Positions 18,407 to 26,868 of a stretch of DNA of 64,000 bases are shown here, piece by piece. The position numbers and the translations under genes were made by a program. Source of the DNA: a virus; the IMG/VR virus record IMGVR_UViG_3300020205_001800, positions 1-64,000 of that record; one strand, 5' to 3'. How positions within the stretch are numbered: position 1 is the first letter of the stretch; the number at the start of each line of letters is the position of its first letter. Below the pieces are notes generated by a model that was given only the letters and a program-made list of their open reading frames with translations, was not told the origin of the DNA and did no database searches.

Positions 18407-18428
18407 AGCCCCCGAAAGGGGGCTTTTT
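18407..18428 (+). terminator. Intrinsic terminator after fibre/neck unit
   Basis: AGCCCCC (18407-18413), a GAAA tetraloop, then GGGGGCT (18418-18424) running into TTTTT. It ends the transcript that contains the fibre and neck genes. Confidence 0.9.
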
Positions 18429-18504
18429 CGTTTATTCTTGTTTTTGACGCCGGAGCAATCCGGAACCCTGCAGCTTAACCCTTAACCTCTCTGGAGGATT
18501 TATA

Positions 18505-18678
18505 ATGGCTATTTACCTCATAGATCGCCTCGCTCGGCTTGAAACTGAAGCTGACCGTGAGCAGTTCCTTCGTGGTGCCTTAGGTTTAGACAAATTCCAT
18601 GCCGGCTCTTTAGTAGCTGGTTGGCTTGCGGGAAGTCTACTTACTAACGCGTCGCGGAGCATACGTGAGAATCGCTGA
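18505..18678 (+). CDS. 57-residue hypothetical protein
   Basis: ATG with CTGGAGGA nine bases upstream, the first gene after a terminator. It is amphipathic: 'YLIDRLARLETEADREQFLRG', then a Gly/Leu-rich stretch 'AGSLVAGWLAGSLLTNAS'. The second part could be a membrane-associated helix. It overlaps the next gene by 14 bases. It begins the tail operon; the function is unknown. Confidence 0.6.
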   Translation: MAIYLIDRLARLETEADREQFLRGALGLDKFHAGSLVAGWLAGSLLTNASRSIRENR

Positions 18679-18988
18679 GATATTAGAAGCTGCTGGTAAG
18701 CAGGGCGTTGCATTTGAAGCTGAGCAACTCTCAGCAGAGTTACAGCAATACGCACGAGCCGCAGGCTGGCCGGAAAACATCTGTACTCAACTACGCATTC
18801 GTCAAGAAGACGGAGAGTACATTGCGTCATTCCCAACAAACATTACTGACCAAGTAAACGACCTTGAGTACGGTACCCAAGACTCGGCACCTAGCCCAGT
18901 CATTAGGACTTTTTTAACTACTCAAATTAAAACCCACCACTTTGAGCGTGGGATTTCCGATAGCTTAAAAGAGTCGGGGGTTGAGTAA
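18665..18988 (+). CDS. Hypothetical tail-operon protein
   Basis: 107 residues from a GTG at 18665, chosen because GGAG lies five bases upstream; a TTG at 18626 would give 120 residues but would overlap the previous gene further. N-terminal helices 'IAEILEAAGKQGVAFEAEQLSAEL' are followed by mixed strands. It overlaps the next ATG (TAATG). From its position before the tail terminator and sheath genes it may be a head-tail joining protein. Confidence 0.6.
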   Translation: MRIAEILEAAGKQGVAFEAEQLSAELQQYARAAGWPENICTQLRIRQEDGEYIASFPTNITDQVNDLEYGTQDSAPSPVIRTFLTTQIKTHHFERGISDSLKESGVE

Positions 18989-19617
18989 TGCCTATTATTA
19001 TTAATGAAGACAAGGCTCTTAAAGCATCCTTGACTGGAATAACCGTCTCTGATAGCGGAAACCCAACACGCCCAGTAGGCGTGTGGTTTGGTCAACCAGA
19101 CCTTGAAATTCGCCAACAGTCTTTTCCTTACATTACTATTGATTTTATTAGCTACTCTGAAGATACCAGCAGAGCTCACCGTGGTGACATTGATATGTCT
19201 TACTTCCCAGAAGGTGCGAACCCTGGGCCTGTAAATGAGGATGGATCTGGAACACTTCAGTACACAACTGAGTATCCCATCCCAGTTAATTTAGATTATC
19301 AAATTACAACTTGGGCTCGTCAGCCTAGACATGACCGTCAAATTATGGGTCAGATGCTTGCAGGAGGGCGTCTACCTTTACGATTTGGCTTACTAGTTAT
19401 TCCAGAAGATTTAACCGTACGCCGGTTAGATTTTCTTGGACATACAAAAAGAGATACAACGGATTCCAATGGAAAACGTTTATTTTCTAATGTTTATAAC
19501 GTTAGAATAAGCGCTGAAGTTCTTCCGTCTATCTTAGATCAGAAGTACGCAGTAACAGAGCCACCGATTATCACGTTCAACAGTCAGTCCAATACCTTCG
19601 TACCACTAAACCTTTAA
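18988..19617 (+). CDS. Probable tail terminator/sheath-completion protein
   Basis: 209 residues. Mixed alpha/beta pattern 'RPVGVWFGQPDLEIRQQSFPYITIDFISYSED', with a long central strand-rich region and 'VPVNLDYQITTWARQPRHDRQIM', which fits tail-completion proteins that accept the last sheath/tube ring. It lies directly before the sheath gene as in many myoviruses. The function is inferred from fold pattern and synteny. Confidence 0.65.
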   Translation: MPIIINEDKALKASLTGITVSDSGNPTRPVGVWFGQPDLEIRQQSFPYITIDFISYSEDTSRAHRGDIDMSYFPEGANPGPVNEDGSGTLQYTTEYPIPVNLDYQITTWARQPRHDRQIMGQMLAGGRLPLRFGLLVIPEDLTVRRLDFLGHTKRDTTDSNGKRLFSNVYNVRISAEVLPSILDQKYAVTEPPIITFNSQSNTFVPLNL

Positions 19618-19664
19618 TATTCGGCGCCCCAAAGAAAACAACCTAACCCTAAGGAGTAAAAAGG

Positions 19665-21209
19665 ATGACTACATACAGTCGCCCCGGAGTCTTCATCAGT
19701 GAAGTCGCCATCCCGCAGACAGTCGCGTCTGCAAATAACGGAACTGCTAGAGGTGCTTTTACAGGTACTTTTGCAAAAGGACCAACAGTTGAACCCGTTC
19801 TATTGAATAGCTGGTACGAATTTACTAAGACTTTTGGTAGTATTTCAGCAGCTTACCCAGCAACAATCGCTCTATACACTTTCTTCGCTAACGGTGGACG
19901 TCAAGTTTACGTAAAGCGCGTATTGGGTACCGGAGCTTTGCCAGCAACAGTGACTATAAAAAACCGTGCTGCTACCCCTCTCGACGCACTTACTATTGAA
20001 GCTGTTAACCAAGGAACTTGGGGAGATGATCTAAGCGTAAGCGTTACTTCAGCTTCAACATCTACCTTTAATTTAGTTATCTCAGATTCTAATGGAATCC
20101 TTGAGCAGTTTACTGACCTAAGCATGGTCACTACTAATTCACGTTATGTAGTTTCCTACGTTAACTCAGCGTCTAACTACGTACGCGTAATAGATGAAAA
20201 CAGCGCTACAACAGGTTCAGATAGACAACCTGCCATAGCAACTTCAGGGCTAGGCAGCGGAGCAAACGGTGCAGCGCCAACACGCACACAGTTCCTAAAC
20301 GCTTTGTCTACCTTTGACTCTATTAACAGCCCACTAATCATGAACAACGCTGATGCAGCATACACATTTGCATCTGGTGGAGACGAAGCAACAGAGCTAG
20401 TCCTAATGTTAAATCTACAAGCTGATATCGCGGGATACTGCGAAAATCGTGGAGATGCATTTGCTATCGTGGATATCCCAGTTGGATACACACAATCTGA
20501 AGCGTCTAACTACATCCTCGACCTAGTTGCAGATCCAGACTTTTCTGCTGCAGGTGACGGAGGAAACACAGCAACTTACTGGCCATGGATTGTTACGCCA
20601 GATAGCTTAAGCGCAGCTTCAGGAGCAACACGTCTTGTACCACCAGGACCGGCAGCTATGGGTCAATACCTTGCAAACGACGCTTCACGCGGAGTTTTCA
20701 AGACACCTGCAGGTTTTGGTACACGCATTGCTAACGCAGTAGCTGTAGAGCGCAACCTAACAAACCTAGAGCTTGATGCTATTAATGCTCAACGAAACCC
20801 AATTAACGCAATTCGTAACGTACCTGGTGCGGGAATTGTAATCATGGGCGGCCGTACTCTAAACAACACACCTGGCGATCGTTATATTAACGTCCGCCGC
20901 TCACTAATTTTCTTAAAGAAGGAATTGACTGATCGAAGCAATTTCGCAATCTTTGAGAATAATGATGCTCGTTTGCAGAATCAGCTTCGCACATCACTAG
21001 GTAACTTCCTCCGTTCATACTGGTCACAGGGTGGACTTCGTGGAAATACCCCAGCAGAAGCATTTTTCGTACGCTGCGATGCTTCAAACAATAGCGCTGC
21101 CGATCGTGAAAACGGTCGAATTAACATCGAAATCGGTGTCGCTCTTGAATACCCAGCAGAGTTCATTGTGATCAGCATTGGGCAGGTCACCGGAAGCGCT
21201 TCGGCGTAA
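19665..21209 (+). CDS. Contractile tail sheath protein
   Basis: 514 residues, ATG with AAGGAG upstream. The start 'SRPGVFISEVAIPQTV' and 'GTFAKGPTVEPVLLNSW' are hallmarks of phage sheath subunits, as is the C-terminal domain with 'RRSLIFLKKEL' and 'NTPAEAFFVRCD'. It polymerises around the tail tube and contracts on infection. It is followed 14 bases later by the tube gene. This gene establishes the myovirus morphology. Confidence 0.95.
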   Translation: MTTYSRPGVFISEVAIPQTVASANNGTARGAFTGTFAKGPTVEPVLLNSWYEFTKTFGSISAAYPATIALYTFFANGGRQVYVKRVLGTGALPATVTIKNRAATPLDALTIEAVNQGTWGDDLSVSVTSASTSTFNLVISDSNGILEQFTDLSMVTTNSRYVVSYVNSASNYVRVIDENSATTGSDRQPAIATSGLGSGANGAAPTRTQFLNALSTFDSINSPLIMNNADAAYTFASGGDEATELVLMLNLQADIAGYCENRGDAFAIVDIPVGYTQSEASNYILDLVADPDFSAAGDGGNTATYWPWIVTPDSLSAASGATRLVPPGPAAMGQYLANDASRGVFKTPAGFGTRIANAVAVERNLTNLELDAINAQRNPINAIRNVPGAGIVIMGGRTLNNTPGDRYINVRRSLIFLKKELTDRSNFAIFENNDARLQNQLRTSLGNFLRSYWSQGGLRGNTPAEAFFVRCDASNNSAADRENGRINIEIGVALEYPAEFIVISIGQVTGSASA

Positions 21210-21223
21210 GGAGATAGAAAAAA

Positions 21224-21877
21224 ATGGCTCAAGCCTTTACAAACGTACTTAGTACATTACAAACGGATCCAATCCGTAATTTTCGGTTCCTGGTTGAATT
21301 CCTACCGTCTAATAACACAGCTGCCAATGAATGGGGTATTAACGCAAAGATGGGCTTTACCTCAGTGTCAGGCCTAACTGTTGCAACAGAGTCTATTGCT
21401 TACCGTGAAGGCGGATACAATACGACTATGCACCAGTTCCCAGGTCAAACCTCATTTAGCCCTGTGACATTTAGCCGTGGAGTTCTTCTTGGAAATTCAC
21501 AGCAATATGCATGGATGCGTCGCTTGTTCTCAGTTATCCAAACAGGAGCTAAGGCAGGCGTAGGTTCAGACTTCCGTTGCGATATCGACATCTCAGTACT
21601 TAGCCACCCAAATGCTAAAGGCTTAGTTGTTCAAGACGGAGCTCAAGCTGGAACTACAGCAGAACCACACGTAGCTCTACGATTCCGTATCTACAATGCT
21701 TGGATCACAAACCTTTCATACAGCAGCCTAGATGCAGGCGGAAGCGCTTACATGGTTGAAGAAATGACTGTTGTTCACGAAGGTTGGGATGCAAACTACG
21801 CAAAGGACTACAAGGCATCAGCAACAGACTTTGGTGACACACCAACAGACTCAGCAAACATAAGTAACGCTGTCTAA
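21224..21877 (+). CDS. Tail tube protein (T4 gp19-like)
   Basis: 217 residues, AAGGAGA upstream. The pattern 'DPIRNFRFLVEF', 'GFTSVSGLTVATESIAYREGGYN' and 'PGQTSFSPVTFSRGVL' is the conserved core of the gp19/tail-tube family. It stacks as hexameric rings to form the inner tube through which DNA passes. The gene order sheath-tube-chaperone-tape measure is canonical. Confidence 0.93.
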   Translation: MAQAFTNVLSTLQTDPIRNFRFLVEFLPSNNTAANEWGINAKMGFTSVSGLTVATESIAYREGGYNTTMHQFPGQTSFSPVTFSRGVLLGNSQQYAWMRRLFSVIQTGAKAGVGSDFRCDIDISVLSHPNAKGLVVQDGAQAGTTAEPHVALRFRIYNAWITNLSYSSLDAGGSAYMVEEMTVVHEGWDANYAKDYKASATDFGDTPTDSANISNAV

Positions 21878-21900
21878 TCCCCTAACAGAAGGTACACAAC

Positions 21901-22719
21901 ATGGACACAAAAGTAAACGCAGCACTAAATCCCGATTTAGCTAACCAACTAGCTCAAGAAGCTATGACCGTTGAAGTTCAGGAATCGGTGGGAGCGCCTC
22001 CGGCGATCACTATCCCATCGCTTCCTGAAACTTCGGTGGAACTTCCTGCGGGCTATTACGAAGGCTTTGACGGAGTACTAGACACTATTGCAGAAGTTAG
22101 AGAGCTCAACGGAGCTGATGAAGAGGCTATTGCCAAAATCACAGATCCAGGAAAAGCTTTGCTAGCAATACTAGAACGAGCAACAGTATCTGTAGGAGGA
22201 AAGCCAGTTACTAAAGAGGTTCTAAACAACCTACTAGCTGGAGATCGAGAAATGCTTATTCTAGCAATTAGAAAAGCTACGTTTGGATCTGAAGTTACCG
22301 TAGAGGCAGTTTGCTGCGACGGTATGGAAAACATTGTTATTGACCTAAATAAAGATGTTCCTATTAAGACCTTAGATGACCGAATCTCTGATCGCATGTT
22401 TTACATGGATATTAAGCCTGGACGAATTAAGGTGTTTCTACCAACTGGAGATACACAGGCAAAGATTATTAACTCTGCTGATAAAAACTCAGCTGAGCTA
22501 GATACCTTGCTTTTAACTAACTGCGTCGTTGAGCTTAATGACATGCCAATTATGAGCCCAAACACTATTCGTAACTTTGGTATTAAAGATCGTAGAAACA
22601 TTCTAGACGAGATTGCTAAGCGTAATCCTGGTCCACAGCTAAGTGAAATTAAAAAGGTTGCTTCTTGCGGCCAGGAGGTAAGCCTGCCACTAACACTGGC
22701 AGATTTGTTTCGCTCATGA
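21901..22719 (+). CDS. Tail assembly chaperone (T4 baseplate/gp26-like family)
   Basis: 272 residues. It has a ~70-residue low-complexity N-terminus, then a helical/beta core with a paired cysteine site ('VCCDG' near residue 138 and 'SCGQ' near 257) and the typical end 'LPLTLADLF'. These features fit the tail-assembly/baseplate family that includes T4 gp26. It sits between tube and tape measure, where chaperone genes with frameshift extensions are found. The next reading frame directly past its stop is open and conserved-looking, so a longer fusion is likely made (see separate entry). Confidence 0.75.
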   Translation: MDTKVNAALNPDLANQLAQEAMTVEVQESVGAPPAITIPSLPETSVELPAGYYEGFDGVLDTIAEVRELNGADEEAIAKITDPGKALLAILERATVSVGGKPVTKEVLNNLLAGDREMLILAIRKATFGSEVTVEAVCCDGMENIVIDLNKDVPIKTLDDRISDRMFYMDIKPGRIKVFLPTGDTQAKIINSADKNSAELDTLLLTNCVVELNDMPIMSPNTIRNFGIKDRRNILDEIAKRNPGPQLSEIKKVASCGQEVSLPLTLADLFRS

Positions 22720-22721
22720 AA
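22708..22721 (+). other. Candidate +1 frameshift site
   Basis: Zero frame reads TTT CGC TCA TGA; a one-base skip gives TCA-T-GAA-ATC and enters the downstream frame. A slow stop codon in the A site is a known trigger of +1 shifting (RF2 gene, Listeria phage PSA tail gene). No strong downstream pseudoknot was identified by eye. Confidence 0.5.
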
Positions 22722-22867
22722 TCAGCTATCAAAATGTAATTGATGCCTATGACATGCTAGCCCAGTACTATCCGGGTTGGTCATTAGTAGACATAAGAAA
22801 TTTGTCCGTAAGAGAACGACTAGTGTTTTTATCCAAAGCAATTATGAGGCCTAAGGCGGTGATGTAG
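22718..22867 (+). CDS. Tail chaperone frameshift extension (probable +1 product)
   Basis: A 49-codon open frame, +1 relative to the upstream gene, begins exactly at its TGA stop and ends at TAG, which overlaps the GTG of the tape measure gene. It encodes 'EISYQNVIDAYDMLAQYYPG', then 'DIRNLSVRER', matching the second half of tail chaperones. There is no Shine-Dalgarno and no early start codon (first ATG at 22754), so expression by ribosomal frameshifting near the TCA-TGA-A sequence is the simplest explanation. Independent initiation cannot be excluded. Confidence 0.6.
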   Translation, partial: EISYQNVIDAYDMLAQYYPGWSLVDIRNLSVRERLVFLSKAIMRPKAVM

Positions 22868-25806
22868 TGGCAGACCCAAAGGGAAATATGGGCGCCGGTA
22901 TGGAAGACTTTACCGGTCAAAAAGGCGTATCTAAACTCATCGAAACTGGCACTAAAGGTTTTGGATCTTGGTTAAAGAACTTTAAAGAAGTTTTAACCGT
23001 TGCTGAAAAAACTAGAGACGTTGTAAAACAGACGGCAGATATTCAGGCGGGCAAGGGTTCCAACGGCAGCAAACTTGGTGCTGCCAAGATGGGGCCCGGA
23101 GCCTTCTCTGAACAGATTGGTCTTAAAGGCGGAAAAGCTTTTGCCGAAGAAATAGGTTACACGGGTACTCGTGAAAGCCGTATGGGAGCAGTAGCCCAAG
23201 GCGTAATGGCTGCAGGTTCGCTTGGTATGGGCTTAATGCCAAACACAATGTCGGCTGTAGGGCAAAGACTTGTAGCTGAGCAAATAGGCATGTTCTCTGC
23301 GGGAAATAGAAACCCTAGAGACATAATTAAGCAAGCTAACTCTATGACAGGTGGAGCAGCAACAAGTGCTGGAGCACCTACACGTGCTATGGGAATTATG
23401 TTGTCCCAAGGCGGATACGGTTTAAACTCAGGCTCTACTAGAAACCTTATGGGGCAGCTGGCGGGTGCAAGCGCCATTTCAGGCATGTCTATGGAACAAG
23501 TAGCCTCTTCCACTGCCGGAGCAAGTGGAATGACTTTCTTACGTTTAGGCGTAAGGTTGCGTGACCAAAATGGAAGCATACGTCCATACAACCAACTTGT
23601 AAATGAAATTTACCCAAAGATCTGGCGTGGGGATCCAAAGAACCCAGAATTAATTTTTAACCGTCAAAGCCGAGAAGGATTTACTCTTTCACAAATTACT
23701 GGCGGAGACGAAGGCCTATTTAACATTCTTGCTACGCTTCTTGTGCAACGTGCTAAAAACAAGAAGCCACTAACTGCTGCAAATTTAAAAACAACTAAGG
23801 GCGCGTTGGCCATGGCAGGCAACCCTAATGGGCTAATGCAGTCTGGTTTAGCACAGCAAGCTTCAGAAAACAGATTGCTTGGGGCAACAGAGAGCGGTTT
23901 AGTATCAGGCTACAAGGGGGCACTGGATACCTCTACAGCAGTTAACAACGGCCTTTCAGGTATGGCTGAGCTTCTACCTGGCGTTGTAGATGGACTGGGT
24001 AAGTTAAAGGGATTTTTAGAAACGTTTCCATCTACGGGAAATGCTGGATCAACTTTGTCAGGTTTAGCTGGAAATCTTGGAACCACATTGTTAGCCGGAA
24101 GAATGTTAGGTCTAGGTGGCCCAGGTAAAGTAGCCGTATCAGGTGCAGCAAAAACATTAAGCAAGGGCGTGCCAGTTCTAGGTGCAGCAATAAGTGCCTA
24201 CGGTGGATACAAAGCCGGCAAAGGAAGCAATAAGTTTAATTGGGGATCACTCCTCTCTTCTGCTGGAATAGGCGCCGCTGGTGGCGCTGCAGTAGGAGCA
24301 ATGGGGCTTGGAGTTGCTGCGGTCCCAGGTGCGGTTCTAGGTGCGCTTATTGCTGGCGGTAGTAATGCGGCGGGACAATTGCTTGGGCGAAACCAAGGCG
24401 GTGGTGACGGGAACGAATCCATGAGCGCAAACCTTGGTGGAGGAGCAGATAGTCTTATGGCTCCAGGAACTCACGTGTCTTCAGGATACGGCTCAAGAAA
24501 AGATCCTAACGGTTCTGGAAGACAACACCACAACGGTATTGACTACGCCATGCCTGTGGGCAGCGCAGTTGTTGCGGCTGCCGATGGAAAAGTTGTAATG
24601 ATTAGAAAACAACCCGGAAAGTCTAGAAGCTTTGGTTTGTACATGGTTCTGCAACATAAAGGTTTTTATACATACTACGCACACTTAAGTCAAACAATAG
24701 CTCGACTAGGACAAGAAGTGCGTCAGGGAGAAGTTATTGCAAAGTCTGGTGGAGAAAAAGGCGGACCAAACTCAGGCTCATCAACGGGCCCACACCTACA
24801 CTTTGAGGTTCGTAAATCTCTTACTAGCCCAAACAGCTCAGTAAACCCAACAAGTTTGTTTGGAAAATTAAAAAGCAAAATAAGCAGCCTTCTTGGAAAC
24901 AAAGATCCAGACGGAACTAAGCTTGCGGCGCAAGTAACCAAGAAGTACAGCAACTCTTTAGACGTGCTTGGCATGGGTGCAAACGGCTATGGAAACGCAT
25001 ACACCGGAACTCGTTTGGCAGACTTGCTAAAGAGTGGAAGCGCAATTGGTGTTCAAGACATGATGAACTTTGACAAGATGGGTGTAAATAAAAACCTATC
25101 TGCAGAAGAGCAGGCAGAGTTTAGCCAACACACTGCAAGTTCTGGAGACGGCGGAGGCATGGCATACGGCTCTCGTAAGGGACTAATGTCAGCTCTGTAC
25201 CAGCATGGATTTAGAGGAAAAGGATTAGCAACAGCATTTGGCGTTGCCTTGGCAGAATCCGGCGGCATGTCTAGAGCGTTTAACGGTAAGGGTAGAGACG
25301 AGTCATACGGCGTATTCCAAATTAACATGACTGATAAAGACCCTAAGAGTCCTAATATGGGTACTAATCGTCGTAAGCAATATAACCTAGCTAACAATGA
25401 AGCATTGTTCAATCCCAACACAAACCTTTCAACTGCCTATGGAATCTCGGCAAAGGGTAAATGGTGGGAGCAGTGGGCTACTTACAACGATGGTACTTTT
25501 ACAAAGTATTTAGATGACGCCCAAACAGCCGCACGTAAAGCTGGCGTACCTATTAATTTCTACGGCGAAGGTCGAACAAAAGAAGGTCCGGCATACCTTC
25601 ACGATGATGAAATGGTATTGAATAAGCAACAGGCTGATAAAGTTCGCGGTGGACTAGCGGGCGGTACAGCTCATGATCACCAAGTTGTAGTTAATATGGT
25701 AGTAAACATAGCTCAAGCTGGACAAGCAGAAGTACACGTACTTCTACAGCGCTTTAAAGAAGCTCTTGCTCAAGATAACGTTATTAAGCAGATTGGTTCG
25801 TATTAA
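22867..25806 (+). CDS. Tape measure protein with M23 peptidase and lysozyme-like domains
   Basis: 979 residues, GTG overlapping the preceding TAG. Helical, Gly/Ala-rich N-terminal two thirds, with hydrophobic stretches at ~430-510. Residues ~535-660 are an M23 metallopeptidase (LytM) with 'HHNGIDYAMPVGS' near 553 and 'GPHLHFEV' near 642, giving the zinc ligands. Residues ~770-890 form a lysozyme/transglycosylase-like domain ('AFGVALAESGGMS', catalytic Glu near 797; 'SYGVFQIN'). It sets tail length and digests both peptide and glycan parts of peptidoglycan during DNA entry. The hydrolase domains are well supported; tape-measure identity comes from size and synteny. Confidence 0.9.
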   Translation: MADPKGNMGAGMEDFTGQKGVSKLIETGTKGFGSWLKNFKEVLTVAEKTRDVVKQTADIQAGKGSNGSKLGAAKMGPGAFSEQIGLKGGKAFAEEIGYTGTRESRMGAVAQGVMAAGSLGMGLMPNTMSAVGQRLVAEQIGMFSAGNRNPRDIIKQANSMTGGAATSAGAPTRAMGIMLSQGGYGLNSGSTRNLMGQLAGASAISGMSMEQVASSTAGASGMTFLRLGVRLRDQNGSIRPYNQLVNEIYPKIWRGDPKNPELIFNRQSREGFTLSQITGGDEGLFNILATLLVQRAKNKKPLTAANLKTTKGALAMAGNPNGLMQSGLAQQASENRLLGATESGLVSGYKGALDTSTAVNNGLSGMAELLPGVVDGLGKLKGFLETFPSTGNAGSTLSGLAGNLGTTLLAGRMLGLGGPGKVAVSGAAKTLSKGVPVLGAAISAYGGYKAGKGSNKFNWGSLLSSAGIGAAGGAAVGAMGLGVAAVPGAVLGALIAGGSNAAGQLLGRNQGGGDGNESMSANLGGGADSLMAPGTHVSSGYGSRKDPNGSGRQHHNGIDYAMPVGSAVVAAADGKVVMIRKQPGKSRSFGLYMVLQHKGFYTYYAHLSQTIARLGQEVRQGEVIAKSGGEKGGPNSGSSTGPHLHFEVRKSLTSPNSSVNPTSLFGKLKSKISSLLGNKDPDGTKLAAQVTKKYSNSLDVLGMGANGYGNAYTGTRLADLLKSGSAIGVQDMMNFDKMGVNKNLSAEEQAEFSQHTASSGDGGGMAYGSRKGLMSALYQHGFRGKGLATAFGVALAESGGMSRAFNGKGRDESYGVFQINMTDKDPKSPNMGTNRRKQYNLANNEALFNPNTNLSTAYGISAKGKWWEQWATYNDGTFTKYLDDAQTAARKAGVPINFYGEGRTKEGPAYLHDDEMVLNKQQADKVRGGLAGGTAHDHQVVVNMVVNIAQAGQAEVHVLLQRFKEALAQDNVIKQIGSY

Positions 25807-26867
25807 TGCCTACATATATGCCAAGAGTATATTACGTCATTAATGCCTTTGAGCATGTAGATGGCAAGCTGTTATATCCGAGCGCAAACTCAGATTCTGC
25901 TTTAAAAGATTCTGGCTGGAAAAAATTAAAACAAGGCGAAAACGTAGTTAACGCTAAAAGCGACGTACTGTATCGCGTTACGTTTTTTCAAGAAAAAGTT
26001 GCTGGGGTACAAAATCCACTGGTAGATAGAGTACTAACTGATGGGGCGAATGATATGCGCCCAAGCATAGCTGACGGAGCTACTAGCGCCCAAAGCGGAA
26101 GATTTTTTAATTGGCACCAATCAAAAGAATTTAAAAAAGTAGCTAGTCTTGGTAAGAGCAATATCTACACGTCTTGGGATGGGTTTTTCATAAGAACCAT
26201 TCATGATAGGTTTTTTGACTGGACGATTGTTCCAAAAAACATAGCTGGGGCTATAGCTAAACCAGACTTTAAAGCCCAAGTGAGGTTAATGCAAGACTTT
26301 CCAGAGTTTGATAACTATCCAACTACTGGGTCTTCAGGTCAATACGTAGAAGTAAAACAAAAAACTGGGGACGTAATCCCAAGTATTATTTACTCTAAGG
26401 TCGCTACCCCACAGAGTGTTCCAGACGAAGTTACTGCATTTGATTCTCGCCCTCAAAATGGACCTTACATTTGGGATGCCTGTAATAAACAATATGTTCG
26501 TTATTGGGAAAAAGTAGACACCGCATTTGTTGAGGCCAACCCTATGGCTACCGACATTAAATACAAAGTTTTTTTAAGATACTTTGATAAATTTGGTAAA
26601 AAAATAAAAGAAGTTCCGTATACCAATGGTAATATAAAATCTGAATACACGTTAGATCAATATAAAAAAACTAGCCTTATGCATAAAGCAAAAGCTGAAA
26701 TGGCAAGGCTAGTAACGGCATCCGCTGCTTGTGGAAGCAATGCGGCACAAGTCCCTGTTGATCCAATAGTTGAACCAAAACCCATTACAGCTACTAACGT
26801 GTTGTTTAACCCACCGCCACATTCAGTAACTAGACATTTCTCACCTATAGCCGATGGAGGTTTATAG
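25806..26867 (+). CDS. Hypothetical tail/baseplate protein
   Basis: 353 residues, TAATG-coupled to the tape measure gene. Alpha/beta composition rich in Lys, Phe and Tyr ('YYVINAFEHVDGKLLYPS', 'NVVNAKSDVLYRVTFFQEKV'), with a Pro-rich tail. No family recognised. Its place between tape measure and hub genes fits a baseplate hub or tail-tip accessory protein (inference). Confidence 0.65.
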   Translation: MPTYMPRVYYVINAFEHVDGKLLYPSANSDSALKDSGWKKLKQGENVVNAKSDVLYRVTFFQEKVAGVQNPLVDRVLTDGANDMRPSIADGATSAQSGRFFNWHQSKEFKKVASLGKSNIYTSWDGFFIRTIHDRFFDWTIVPKNIAGAIAKPDFKAQVRLMQDFPEFDNYPTTGSSGQYVEVKQKTGDVIPSIIYSKVATPQSVPDEVTAFDSRPQNGPYIWDACNKQYVRYWEKVDTAFVEANPMATDIKYKVFLRYFDKFGKKIKEVPYTNGNIKSEYTLDQYKKTSLMHKAKAEMARLVTASAACGSNAAQVPVDPIVEPKPITATNVLFNPPPHSVTRHFSPIADGGL

Positions 26868-26868
26868 A

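Noticed and set aside
22716-22739. Independent small gene starting at ATG 22716
   Set aside because: The frame stops after seven codons; the neighbouring +1 frame explains the conserved-looking sequence.
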